From Lojkania enalia (lineage: Eukaryota; Ascomycota; Dothideomycetes; Pleosporales), in the NCBI GenBank assembly GCA_010094045.1, contig ML986612.1:328440-392439 (forward strand): a stretch of DNA of 64,000 nucleotides. Direction: 5' to 3'. This document shows positions 34,591 to 45,900 of the stretch, in pieces. A program made the translations under genes and the position numbers. Below the pieces are notes generated by a model. It saw only the letters and a list, made by a program, of their open reading frames with translations, had not been told where the DNA came from and did not search any database. Numbering within the stretch: position 1 is the stretch's first letter; each line of letters starts with the position of its first letter.

Positions 34591-35814
34591 TTAATTAGGA
34601 TTTCCCTCTGGAGTACACTCCCAAGCTCTTTCGAACCCACTCCAACCGCCAGTTGGTTCTTCACACATTTTTAGATCACTAATTACTAGATCATAGGACC
34701 CGTTCCTAGGCAATTTCCCTCCGCAAACATTACCACCCATGGCGACATTGAGAAGTATTCTAAAGTCCTCCATCCTTCGTGTTCCTAGAGGTATGTTCCC
34801 CTTCATTACCGGTCTCCCGTCGATGTACCAAATTAACCTGCCCCTCCAATCTGGTATGCCTTCTTCTTCAATCCAAGCTAGACCAAAAGTGTGCGGCATA
34901 TGCCGCATATCCGAGAGATGAGTCTCAACGACACGATGTTTGTTCCAGTCCTCGCTATTGTAGTGTCCCCAATGCAGACAAGAATGGTTGACGCAGTCGC
35001 CATTCCAGCTTTCGAAGATGTCTACCTCTCCGTCATTCGGCCATTGAAACGGATCCTTCGGCAGGATCCAAAATGCTGGCCATATCCCCTCTGCACAGGG
35101 CGGATATATTGTTGCTGCTACGTATCCTTTTGGCCGCGATAGGGTCTGATGCGACGTCAACCGCGCGCTGGTGTATTCTCCATTCTGTGATATCGCCCGG
35201 ATGACGAGCCGGCCATCTGGAGTGTGGAACGAATTTTGTGGGGAAGCGATGTAATTCTGGGACTCGTTATTGCCCCAGCCATGTGCTCCAATCTCGTGTC
35301 GAAAGTTGTGGGCGACTGGGACGGACTGGTCGAAAGACGGCCTCCAGTAGACCTTGTTATCGTGCGACGGGAAGAAAGATTGTGATCCAGGGAAACTCAT
35401 CGACGGAGAATGCGGCGGAGGATGATTGGAAGGAATAGGAGGAGGTTGTGGGGATTGCGGCTTGCTATGCGTTGGGACAGGAGGTGGCGAGAGGGCTTGT
35501 GATGGTTTCCATTGATTCTGAGGTGGAGGACCACCCCATTGATTTGGCGGCGGACCCCATTGTTGTTGGGGAGGCGGGGCGTTGTACTGAGGGTATTGCG
35601 AATACTGGTCTGGCGGTGGTGCATTGTAGGGAGAAGGCGGGTAGGGCTGTTGAGGAGGATACGGATGGCCGGAATACTGCTGTGGGGGCGGCTGGCCTTG
35701 GTGCCCGTGATGACCTTGTCCCGGGTACCCCGGATACGAAGAACTTGAAGGGGTCGAGAATTCTTTTACTTTGGCCTTGCCCTTCTCAAAGAGCTTGTTG
35801 AAGGTACCAGACAT
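34591..35814 (-). CDS. GH16-like glucanase domain protein without signal peptide, 407 aa
   Basis: Intronless minus-strand frame. The C-terminal 250 residues form a glycoside hydrolase family 16 (laminarinase-like, concanavalin-fold) domain. The catalytic motif ExDxxE is intact: E263, D265 and E268 in NDGEVDIFESWNGD. Also present are AHGWGNNESQNY, the strand GYVAATIYPPCAEGIWPAFW, and LNVAMGGNVCGG. The N-terminal 150 residues are Pro/Gln/Tyr-rich (PQQYSGHPYPPQQPYPPSPY) with no hydrophobic signal; the start MSGTFNKLFEKGKAKVKEF is amphipathic. An ATG at 35862 would add 16 residues (MLTLSSPSARTFCTFI) that do not make a convincing signal either. GH16 enzymes normally act on wall beta-glucans outside the cell, so an apparently non-secreted form is unusual; unconventional export or binding to intracellular glucan are possibilities. 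Confidence 0.88.
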   Translation of the reverse strand: MSGTFNKLFEKGKAKVKEFSTPSSSSYPGYPGQGHHGHQGQPPPQQYSGHPYPPQQPYPPSPYNAPPPDQYSQYPQYNAPPPQQQWGPPPNQWGGPPPQNQWKPSQALSPPPVPTHSKPQSPQPPPIPSNHPPPHSPSMSFPGSQSFFPSHDNKVYWRPSFDQSVPVAHNFRHEIGAHGWGNNESQNYIASPQNSFHTPDGRLVIRAISQNGEYTSARLTSHQTLSRPKGYVAATIYPPCAEGIWPAFWILPKDPFQWPNDGEVDIFESWNGDCVNHSCLHWGHYNSEDWNKHRVVETHLSDMRHMPHTFGLAWIEEEGIPDWRGRLIWYIDGRPVMKGNIPLGTRRMEDFRILLNVAMGGNVCGGKLPRNGSYDLVISDLKMCEEPTGGWSGFERAWECTPEGNPN

Positions 35815-36654
35815 GATGAATGTGCAAAAGGTTCGCGCAGATGGAGATGAGAGGGTCAGCATCCCCGCACGAGAGCTTTGTATAGCATAGACTCGTGATC
35901 CCGGTACAAGGTAACGAATGAGAACACATGAATGTCTCTTTGATGCGCGTTATGCCGTGAATCCATTTCTCAACATTGCTCTTGTACGTCTGAAAGTCGA
36001 TAATATAACTTCTTTTGATATTTTATCGACTCTTGCGCTTGCCTCGATCCTTCGCCCTACGTTGTATACCACAGTATTTCTTCGCGCAACCACATGCATC
36101 ATAGTGAAAGTTATGTCTTGACATCGTTTGTACTGCAAGGCTGTGGCTTAGTTATCTTACCTCCGCATGCCAGATTTTCTACAATAGTGTGCTCATGAAT
36201 GAATAGAAGGCTGATATGATGCAAGAGCATCATCCAATAAGTCTCTTTAGGAACATATTATCTCCGACGATCGCCGGTAGGGATCTTACCTAAGTTAGTC
36301 AAGTTTTAGAAGAGGAAACTCTGCGAGCAACCTACACATTTGATATCTTCCTCTTATTTTAAACAATGGAGAGAGATGCTACAAAATTGATTTCACATGT
36401 GCTGTCATGCAATTGCACCTAGTTGCCAGACTCTGCCAAATCAAAACCACATATCTGCGTCCGAGTTGCTGTTCATCTTCTGTTTCTTGTTTACACTTTA
36501 CACTGGAGGCTGGCTTGCGATCCTTGGTTTAGGTCTCCATATATAATGCTTAACTCCGAAGGATAGGCACAAAAGTTGATGGCACTCTGCATGCTCGGAA
36601 TGTTGTGCATACCGCAGCGCGAACTCCCAAATCACTGAATCCAATAACACCAGA
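35815..36654. other. intergenic region, no gene seen
   Basis: Contains the promoter of the GH16 gene (next to 35815) and AT-rich sequence up to the broken SDR gene. Short frames on both strands are not protein-like. Confidence 0.5.
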
Positions 36655-37274
36655 ATGCCAACGACTAAGAACACTCCAACCATCTTCATCGCAGGAGTAT
36701 CCTCGGAGATTTGTCTCATATTCGCCGCCCATGCCCATTAACATGGCGCGACTGTCATCGGTACCACTCACAATCCCACATGAGCTTTATTCGTTCTGCC
36801 CCAACTTTCTTCCATCTCGCCTAATTTCCACCACGTGGAGCTCAACATAACAGAGCCGGTCCGCATCTCTGCTCTAATCGAAAATTTCCTAAATACTTAC
36901 GACCCAATAGATGTCCTCATTAACAATGCTGGCTACCCAGTATTGAGACCCGTCGAGGAGGTCTCGATGGGAGAAGGAAGACTCAAATTGACACCTGCTT
37001 TATTGGTTCATTGGCCCTAATGAGAGCCTTGATACCACATATGTGAGAGGGAAGGAGCGGCGCCATCATCAACGTCACTTCAATAGCGGGTTTGAACGGT
37101 CTACCTGGTATCCAGACCTACACTAGTAAATTCGCTCTCGAGGGCACAAGCGAGAATTTGTCAGATGAACTTGCGCCATTCAATATTCGCATCGTTACTG
37201 TCGAGCCGGGAGCATTCCGCACGGAATTCCTATCCTCCTCAAACTTAGTTCTTCCGGGACGTAGGAGTCCATAG
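36655..37274 (+). pseudogene. broken short-chain dehydrogenase/reductase (SDR)
   Basis: Starts like a classical SDR: TPTIFIAGVSSEICLIFAAH, where GVSSGIG would be expected, then a stop (36754-36756 region), then HGATVIGTTHNPT and another stop. Later pieces are in shifted frames: HVELNITEPVRISALIENF and DVLINNAGYPVLRPVEEVSM (with the NNAG motif), GAIINVTSIAGLNGLPG, and TYTSKFALEGTSENLSDELA followed by IRIVTVEPGAFRTEFL. In the active-site stretch Tyr is three residues before Lys instead of four, consistent with loss of one codon from an original YTSSK. Two or more nonsense changes, frameshifts and the active-site defect mark a dead gene. The parent was a cytosolic NAD(P)H oxidoreductase of the type close to fungal 1-acyldihydroxyacetone-phosphate reductases. 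Confidence 0.82.
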
Positions 37275-38024
37275 ACTGAGGATTACTAAGGCAATAATCC
37301 TACAAATGTTGTAGTTACAAAGATAAAGGAATATGCTGGCAAGTAGCCGGTGATCTACAGAAGGCGACGGAAAGATTGTGGGGCTCGTCACTAGCACAAA
37401 ATTCGGTGAGTCGTTGAAGGAGAGGGTGTAGGTAAGGCTCTGAGAGTTCTGATGGGAAATGATGGTTTGGATCGAATGAAGACTGCAATTGATATGCGGC
37501 AGGAAACCATGAAAAGGACGTCGAGGCGCTGTGACTACTGAATTTACAAAATACATCTACAATTATATGATGAATATATCTTCCCTATATTTCATGAATG
37601 GTCTCTAGAAATAATATTGGTGACCAGGAACAAGTTTGGTGTGACAAGCAATGCGCATGTCTCTAGGTCATGCAAATTTCATGCGAAATCAAGATTCGAG
37701 CACTGACTACGTCATACCCTGTGACATTTTCATTCACCCAACCAACCATCCCCCGCCCTCGGATCGACAGCAAGGAAACATAAAGAACGCGGCAGGAGGT
37801 GAGACATAACAGGAGGATGTGCATGAGGTAGTTGCGACATCATAATTGCTTGCAAGCGAACGGGACATAAAAAGCAGAAGGTACCACCGCCTCATTCGTG
37901 CATTCCTTGATCACGTATCTCGTTACACGTCTCGAAAACACACATCCTCTACCCTCAAAACCGTACATCCAATCTTCCGCCAATATCCTCGAACACGTCG
38001 AAACGACCTACATTCTTATTGATC
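37275..38024. other. intergenic region
   Basis: 750 bp between the SDR pseudogene and the small membrane protein gene. The sequence closer to 38024 is rich in C and T, as usual just before fungal start codons. No gene. Confidence 0.5.
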
Positions 38025-38388
38025 ATGTCATCCATAATTTCTTCTCTCACCGACCTAGTAAAATCCGTCTTCGAAGTCATCTGGTCATTCTTCACAACTG
38101 CTGGTCACCTCGCTCAACGCACTCTGGGCTTTATGCTGCACATCTTCGAAGCTGCCATTAACGTTGGCATCGAATTCTTAAAGGGCCTGGTTGAATTGGC
38201 TGGTGGAATTGTCCAGTTTGTATTAGGTATGCTAAGCCCTTGATATAGAAAGCTCCGATGAGATGCTAAAGTGGATCACAGGCAACATACTCATCCTGGG
38301 CATTATTGTAGCGGCCTTCTTTGGCTATTTGCAGTATCAGCGGAAGCAGGGAAATACGGTCAGGGTTGGCAATAAGAAGTTAAACTAA
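38025..38388 (+). CDS. small membrane protein, 102 aa, conserved fungal type
   Basis: Two exons, 38025-38226 and 38282-38388, joined across a 55-nt intron in phase. The protein begins MSSIISSLTDLVKSVFEVIW and consists of amphipathic or hydrophobic helices (about residues 5-65, including ELAGGIVQFVLGN). A clear membrane span follows, NILILGIIVAAFFGYLQY (about 68-86), and a short basic tail ends KVGNKKLN-like (RVGNKKLN). Short proteins with this pattern are common in filamentous ascomycetes and have no assigned function. The gene is smaller than a simple ORF scan would suggest because the second exon is only 107 nt. The start follows a pyrimidine-rich leader. Confidence 0.75.
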
Positions 38389-40367
38389 GCGTCGAGAAGG
38401 GCTGATTGTACAGCAGGGGAGGAGGAGGGGGGGGGTTGCGCCAGGGTGTTATACGCGATGAGCGATGAAGTGCCTAGCAAGATACCCTTTTGGTGAATAG
38501 ACCGATATGTTTATATGGCATGAGTAGCTATGAGATTACCGACTCGCTTATTACTGATACAAATCTATGGTGCATTGATCGAAGTGTGCTTATGCATTTA
38601 TTTTGTTGATGTAGAACGGCTGGCTGCCCATATATATTTGACGCGTAGGGAAATCCAGACCTTCAAGTTCTACTGCCGAGGAGGGACGGAGCCCAGAGAC
38701 TATTTACTCGAGGAGATTGGGGAAGCGGAAATAGTAGTGGAGTGTATCCATCTCTTATATCTTCTTTGCCCTATCAGCTATCATGTTGAAGAAGACGCTT
38801 TTCTGGGAGCCGTAAACGGGTCGAGGCAACGGACACTTAGGTTGGAAGGAGTAGTTTTGTATGGTCGGATATTATAGGGAAGTTACTCAGTAATTGACCC
38901 TTCGCAACTTTTTAGACAAATTTCAAATTGTTCAGCCGCTGACGGACCCTGGTAATCTAGCGACGGACTAATAGGAAAGGCAGGGGCTGGGGTGACTACG
39001 TAGCACATGGTCTGCCAAGCCGCTTCGAATTTCAACACTCTTCAGACTTCGATTTCAGCCTCGCAAGGCGAATGGAATGTCTAGTCAAACCGCTTCCGGT
39101 TTTATTCTGCGAGGATTGAGGCATATCGAAGGGCTGGGGTGGCGCAGCATCGGTAAAAGCCACGTGCTAGCCTCTTTAGTGCTTTGCTCATAAGGGGACT
39201 GTCAGCTTTGCTCATAAGGGGACTGTCAGCTTTGCTCAGCCTTCATTTTGATCCCGAATATCCAGATCTGGACCATCATGAAGGGCACTGTCCCACAATA
39301 ATCTCAATTCGAATCCGCACCGAGATACTGTGGGAGATCTATAGCCACCATGTTGCCCGCAGTTCATCATTCAGGCCACCCCGGATGAACTGTTCACTTG
39401 ACAAGGGCGCAGGTACTCGTGTTGTGTGGGGAATCCGAGCGTAATACTTGATGAGCCTCACGGATTTGAAATTGATTTCAGCGAACAACAGTGTTTGGTA
39501 TACAAGATGGTACTGCATCAACTTTGTGCCCCCATTCACTTTCAGCTGGATACGCTCTCAATGTGCGATGGACGTAAAAGATCCTTTCATATCCGGTTTC
39601 TGCGGTTTTCCCCGATGAACCCATACCGTTGAAGATCTTGGCATTTATTGCACCGAATGACTCCCGTTTGCCTTCAGAACATACGTGAATGAGTCGAATA
39701 CCTTTATTTCAAATATTGGCCTTCAACCTAAGCCTCAAGCACGTCACTCTGCCCTTCCTAGTCCGGAGAGCGGGAATGGGCCAATTACAATCCTAAATTG
39801 ATCTTTTGCCTTCATACTACCATTTTCCTACTTCAAGCCAGTGACGTTAGGCATGATATAGATCGTATGCCTAAGCACCAGTCTATCGGTTCGACTATCC
39901 TACGTTCTATCTCCGTTGGAAATTCTTTCAACTTCTAACTATTTCAAATTATTGATCTGCCATTAACAAGTCTGCCTCAACCTATGATGTCCCTAGATTG
40001 AATGCAACGCGTCGTTTCAGCTCCTCTTAGCCTTGAGCTGGTTAGATCAGGCCGATCTCAGAACTATCCAAGTGGACGACAATGTCAATGGGGCCTTATC
40101 ATGATGAAGCAAATGAGCTTTTACAATGCCTTCAAACATTCCTCCAATAAATCACACCACTTGTCTACCGTCAATGCTTTATAGACCCCACCAACTTGCT
40201 ATCAATATATTATCTCCTGCGGTGGTCAAAAGTTCAAATATGAACCTATACTTTCGTTGAAGCATGCTCGGAGTTCCTTTGATACTTCTCTTCACTACAT
40301 TTCTTTCAAATTGAACCTCAAATTTAGCAAAGTGTTGATTTAGTTTGATATTTTCAATTTCGCTTTC
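38389..40367. other. gene-free stretch, moderately AT-rich
   Basis: No intact gene. A frame of 115 codons at 38530-38877 on the plus strand has no recognisable domain and is left uncalled. The tandem repeat at 39181-39238 lies here. The rest shows only short frames and may be decayed DNA. Confidence 0.45.
39181..39238. repeat. 24-bp tandem repeat, about 2.4 copies
   Basis: Two perfect head-to-tail copies of a 24-bp unit beginning GCTTTGCTCATAAGGGG (39181-39204 and 39205-39228), followed by a 10-bp partial third copy. The perfection suggests recent slippage or duplication. Function unknown. Confidence 0.9.
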
Positions 40368-41151
40368 ATGACGACTGTTGGGGATTATATCTTCTCTAAG
40401 CTCGCCGGCATAGGTGGCAGGCGCGTGCTTGGGTATGGTCGAGGTATAGATTATATATCTTTCTCCTACCGTTGCTGACTATAATAGTGTCCGTCTTCAC
40501 AAGCTCAATAGAACGAAACCACCTCCTATACCATGACCTCAGTTATATTGCATCGACCCGGAGTCTGGAAGAGATAGGGGCTTTTATAGTGTCATCTCCA
40601 CCAAATTTGTCTGCATGCTACCACCAGGGCTCATTTTACTTTCCATCCGGAGCCCTTCTGTACATTGAAGAAATTCAGACAGCCCAATTTCAAAGGTATT
40701 TTATAGGCCCCTAGTGTTTCCCGAAGTCATAATAGTAACCCATACTAGCACAACATCTCAACATGAGTTTTCTGCAGTCGCATTTATTGCCGACACCTCA
40801 ACAGCCGCAGCACAAATTGAACAGGTTCTGAATTCCATGCTCTGTTATAGGAAGCCAGGATATATTGGAGTGCCCGTAGCTGTAGCAGGGGAGCTTATGC
40901 CCATGCCCTCATTTCGGCTCCCCGTCTCTTCTATGTCATACACACCATATTCGCTGCAGACAACACCTCAACTGCAAGGATCCCTACCAAGTTATTCGCC
41001 ATTTCCAGGCACATCGACTATAATTTCTGCCTCAAATGGACTTTCTCATTCCCATAGTCAAGTCGTGTCATCAAATGGAAATCCACCCATCGATGAAGAA
41101 GATGATGCTGCTGAGGCGGGTATGCAAATCTCATTGAAGGACTACTTTTAG
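40368..41151 (+). pseudogene. pyruvate-decarboxylase-like (ThDP enzyme) pseudogene
   Basis: Begins MTTVGDYIFSKLAGIGGRRV, the standard N-terminus of fungal pyruvate/indolepyruvate decarboxylases (TPP_enzyme_N), up to a possible donor near 40441. The expected GVPGD and substrate-domain sequence is missing or unreadable between about 40480 and 40740 (several stops). Recognisable sequence returns as SAVAFIADTSTAAAQIEQVL and YIGVPVAVAGELMP (about 40760-40905), which corresponds to the end of the N-terminal ThDP domain. The final open part up to 41151 is not family-like. The central and C-terminal ThDP domains are absent, so no active enzyme can be made. The normal enzyme decarboxylates 2-oxo acids in the cytosol. 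Confidence 0.72.
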
Positions 41152-42022
41152 TAGAATGACGCTAATTTTAATCATAGCTATTGCCATGTCACTGGCTTAA
41201 GGAGTCTCCTTTCTTGCTGGCTGGAGTCCCTTCGGTAAGGGTTTCTCCTCAGATATATTTTACTTTATGTCTGTATGTCGGAATCATCGCTAGGTGCCCG
41301 GTTGGAAACTGCATTTGAAAATCCATAGGTATTCTCTCCTTATCAATGGCCAAACGGTCCGAATCCGCTTTCTATGCTCTGCACAGGCGTTGATAGACAA
41401 TGCCGTCAGCGGGTCTTCGCCTCAGTCAATTTTACCTCACCTCTTTTTTATTTCTATTATTGGTTTTCTATCATTTTATCTCTTCGACTTTTCAGGTCTC
41501 TTTAAGTCTCTATTCTTTTTCAGGTCTCTTTTACTTTCAAGTTTCTTACTATTCAAGGTCCTTATCTAGTCTGTTACTTCCTTAGTTCACTCCCATATTG
41601 TTCCATATATTGAACTTACCTTTCATATAACAATGCTTTTTATAGTTTAGATCAAGATCCTTCAATCCCAGAGTACCTAGGTTGATTATGCCTTACCGCT
41701 AGGGAGCCTACTGAGTCTGAGCATGTATATCATTGGTCGGAGCGATTACGACTAGGTTGCTAGCGTAATTTCCCTATACTATCCCTTTATATCCAGGCCG
41801 CTTGGTGACGCATAAGCCTTGATAGATATACCTCTTACTCTCTTCTTTTCATCTGATTGTTTCACGTACTACACCAACCGTACAAGCAAGTTACCCCTCG
41901 CGTCTGTACAATATGTTTCATCCATTAACGCTAGTCACTTCTTAGCGTGTTCATCCTTGGCATTGCAAATGGTAGGTTTATAGGAATTCTTTATGAGCTC
42001 CTTTTAGTATAACGGCCATGCA
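41152..42022. other. T-rich gene-free stretch
   Basis: No gene. 41440-41580 is strongly T-rich with repeated (T)CTCTTT-like words; the remainder is AT-rich. The 5' part of the permease pseudogene may start here but cannot be read. Confidence 0.45.
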
Positions 42023-42930
42023 GTGGTGTTTGCCACGATGGGAGAGCTGGTCTCGATGCAGCTGACTGCTAGCGGCCAGTATTATTTGGCGTACAAGCTT
42101 CCACCTAAGAAATATAAGAATATATTTATCTATACAATCAGCTGGTTTTTTAGCACTAAAGTCGCATACTATATCTGCTAGTTATCAAGTAAACAGTTTG
42201 TTATCGCTTTGCAAGCTGTTAGCGCCTCTGCCGGCTTCCTCACAGCCATAGCCATACGACCTCTCGGAATCAATAGTTAATCGTCATATAAACATTTCGG
42301 CTGCATATTTCTCTGAATATCTTCACGATCATGTTACAGTGTCTTTTTCAATACCTTGCTCAGCAAGTGCCTTCCTATAGTTGAGAATGCCGTCCTCTAG
42401 CTTTCTATCATTCTGTTCGTTGTAGTGCTCGTAACTGTAACTATTGTGACTCCTCAAAGGAGCCCATTTACCGACATGTGGGCACTGTTTCTGACCGAGG
42501 GTGAATATGAGAACAAAGAACAGAGTTTTATTGTTGGCCTGATTACTCCAGTTATTGAATTTACGGGCACCACTAGAGCGATACATATAAGCGAAGAGAT
42601 CAAGCACTCTTCAAAAGTCTTGTCCTAGGCCATTTTCGGCATACTATTGCATCATTAGGCTATATCACCTTTCCGTGACTAATTGTTATTAGGTTCTATT
42701 CTCATCAACGGCACAACTGGATTCGCAATGCTAGTTGTGATCTTCTATTGCATTGGCGACATCGGCGCCGCTATCAACATGCTGGCCGACTACCCCTCCA
42801 TCGAAGTCCTCACTCAAGCCGCATCCTCAATTGCCGGTGGCACAACTCTCTCAACCCTCCTCGTCACCATGTTCTGATTCACAAGTGTAAGCGTCGTCGC
42901 CTCCGCCTCCAGATAAATATGCGCCATGAA
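42023..42930 (+). pseudogene. amino-acid/GABA permease (APC family) pseudogene
   Basis: Three collinear blocks match the fungal amino-acid/choline permease family. Block 1 (about 42023-42170): FATMGELVSMQLTASGQYYL then KKYKNIFIYTISWFF, corresponding to AEMASMAPTSGGQY and the ITGW helix, ending at a stop. Block 2 (about 42425-42625): TDMWALFLTEGEYENKEQSF, then GLITPVIEFTGTTRAIHISE and EEIKHSSKV, matching the helix 5-6 region. Block 3 (about 42705-42925): LINGTTGFAMLVVIFYCIGD, YPSIEVLTQAASSIAGGTTL, VTMF, then a stop and SVSVVASASR. The first two helices and the C-terminal half are missing, and stops interrupt each block. The parent gene would have imported amino acids, GABA or choline at the plasma membrane. 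Confidence 0.82.
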
Positions 42931-45900
42931 GTCTGGGGAAATTTGGAATATAGATCAACATCTTTGGCATTTTTTTAGAGCGTCTTGGTCATGTTTTATA
43001 GTTTCTAGCCGTCTTTTGTGCCAGAAACGAGCAAAAATATAAACAATTGGAGCTGTTTACTCTGGGGAGCAACAATCATCTTTGCCAGTGGCTTTTATTG
43101 TCGCATATACGCCAAGTGTTCAAGAGACCGGTGATGGAGATAAAAGTCAGAGGTTTCATAACTTAATTAGACGGCCGTAAGTTGTTGAAAGTGGCAATCT
43201 CGAGGGCTCCTGAACGGGGGAAATTATGAAACTAGAAGTGGAAGAAGAAATAATTAACAGATTAGAGCTACCTACATATGCAGTGTTGAGAATACTCTTA
43301 CACCCTAACTATGCTAAAACAGTAGTATAAATAAAGTCACGTGATGATGCAAATCTTAATAGAACCCGACATCAGAGCGCAAAATCTGACGACTTCCCCA
43401 GAGGTAACAATCAATGATCCTCATTCCTCTTAAAGTGAAGTTCTTTTGAACATAGGAGACTTATTTAGAGGTTTTAAGGTACAACTATGTGGATTATAAT
43501 GTTGTGGAAACTCATTCCTTTATCGATTATAGTATGCTTGCATTTATTAGTTATTATAATAACTGATCGCTCTTTTCTGGAAATTGGTACACTTGATCAT
43601 TTAATACATAGGTTCCACATTCCTAACTCTTTAGATTTGATGGAATTTTTTTTCCTTGAGAGTACTCCTTTTACCTACTCTTTCTGCTTATTTCCCTATG
43701 TTCCTTTATTTCGATCAATAGAATATACCGCTCTAGGCTTACGGCCACCCTGCCAAAAGGGGCATATGGGAATGAATATAAGAATTGTGGCGCCATCTGA
43801 GAGCCTTGCAAATATATAGGAATCGACACAAAAGCTAACGATATTCCATATCTTTTAAGCTTAACCCTACAGTTATCGAAATAATAAAGCCTTTGTTTAG
43901 TTACTGAAGCCAGGAATCAGAGTTTCTTGCTTGAATCTCACCTATTGCAGACCAGGAAGTAAGAGAGTTGTTGCGACTTTATAAATGACCTGCTTCTCCA
44001 TTTGACGCACGTGTAGTTTGTGCACAGTCTGAATTCTTATCTCTAACTACTGAATACTACGATGACAATCACTATAGCTTCTATAGAGGCATCAGACTTC
44101 ATCGCGATATCCAAAATGCGGTCCTAAACAACATTAGGGTAGAATTCCATTACTTATTATCGACCGGTATATCGTGTAACAGCAGGATAACACCCTACGA
44201 AGAATTCTGCTCGAATGGAACATGGACATTTTGTCCATTGTGGAGCTTAGCTGTGGGGTTAATCTCCTCACTTGACCCCATAAATAACGCTTCTCTACAT
44301 CACTATTAGTACTCAAGCGAGGAAAGATTTCATCTTGGCAACTGGGCGGCGAGCAACGAGTTCCATATTTGGCCTGTATAAGTGGGAAATGCTTGGCTTA
44401 TGTTAAATGCCACGCACGAAATAATCAAATAGAGGAATGGGGCGTCCGTTCATCGTTATTTCGAACCCTAGACAGATACTGAAATCACAATTTATACCTG
44501 AAACATTGGATAACTAAATAGCAATTGCTAATATTTTCGGGGTTTCTATCTGCTATGGAGCCATGTAAGTAGTAATTTAGCAATGTTAGTATAAGCTAAT
44601 AGGAAAATGAAGACCCTTGTACAAATATCATTTCTATCTTCTAGGGTTTTTATATATTCCTTATATGAGCACTAACCTAAGACGAGAACCACAAAGCCTA
44701 TTAAATATTAAGGCTACACGATACAACACTCCCGAGATGCGTCCAAAATTGGGGAGCAACAGCGATATTGCACCGCCCGAGGAGCGCGGAATATTAGAGC
44801 TATTTTGGGAAGAGTTATTCCATGATGTCTTCTATAGGTGCTTAAATAGACTCCACCGGACCGCGCAAAGTAGAATATGGCGAAGAATGGTCTAAAATGG
44901 CTACTTATCATTAGGTTACCACAATGGTTCTACAGATTATGTCTTATATAAGTGTATCATTTATTCTGGTTGTTTCTACGGGGGTTGTGCAAGTAAATCC
45001 TTTTACAGTAGTCGAATATGGCTTTTCTAATGAAATTCTTATAGATACCGGATTACCTACTCCAGCGCCGCAGTCTTATTTAACGACTTAGATACGAGAT
45101 ATATATTACTTCTAGATGCAATTTTTTGATCGCATGCGAATATAACTACTAGGTCTTTTATTAAGAGGCTAGCCTCGTTCTCTAATCGGGGATGCTGGGC
45201 GGCTATTGGGATTACATCTACTCACCTTATCCTGTGTTCCCTGATTATCCGTTTGTTTCTTGTCAAGACAAAGTATAGTTAACTAAGAAATATTTGGATA
45301 GTATTTGCTCAGATTGGAATGGCCAAGGGGGCTAAGGATATTCTACGAGAAAGCACGCTGAAAACAAAGAGATTATATGCGAGCTCTAGGCCGAAGGTGA
45401 GATAAAGAATCGATACCAGATTGGTTTGGCAGACAACAATGATAATGTTACATTTAGAAGAGTTAAGACATAGTTCGGGGGATTGGAATCATTTGATTCT
45501 TGCTTCTTACTTGTATGCTTCTTATTCTTCAGCTCTAATCTACACCTTAAATTCCTAGTATCTCTCAGGACAGCCATGTAAACAATACTACCGCCACTAG
45601 ATCTAGATTTTACTAGACGCTGACATCACTACGTATATATTCGCTTCGCCAATACTATACTACTCAACTCACCTCCGCTTACGACTTTAAGTCCTACAGC
45701 AGTACCATCACCCCTCTACAATCTTGAGGCACCTTCCAAAATTCTGGGAATACATAACATCTCAAAACTACTAAAGGCCTTACACCAATTATCGTGCAAA
45801 CATAACAGCACTGCACTTCTTCGTTACACATTTCCGGGTTGTCATTTTTGGTTTATAGTATCCCATTTTCTAGTCATTAAAACTGTAGGATTAGCGCGAT

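Noticed and set aside
38530..38877. Plus-strand frame of 115 codons
   Set aside because: No domain, no signal peptide, no neighbouring exons; could be chance in moderately AT-rich DNA.
39120..39180. tRNA-like sequence (GGTGGCGCAGCATCGGTAAA)
   Set aside because: No matching acceptor stem, anticodon arm or TTC-type T-loop could be built; no tRNA or rRNA gene was recognised in the window.
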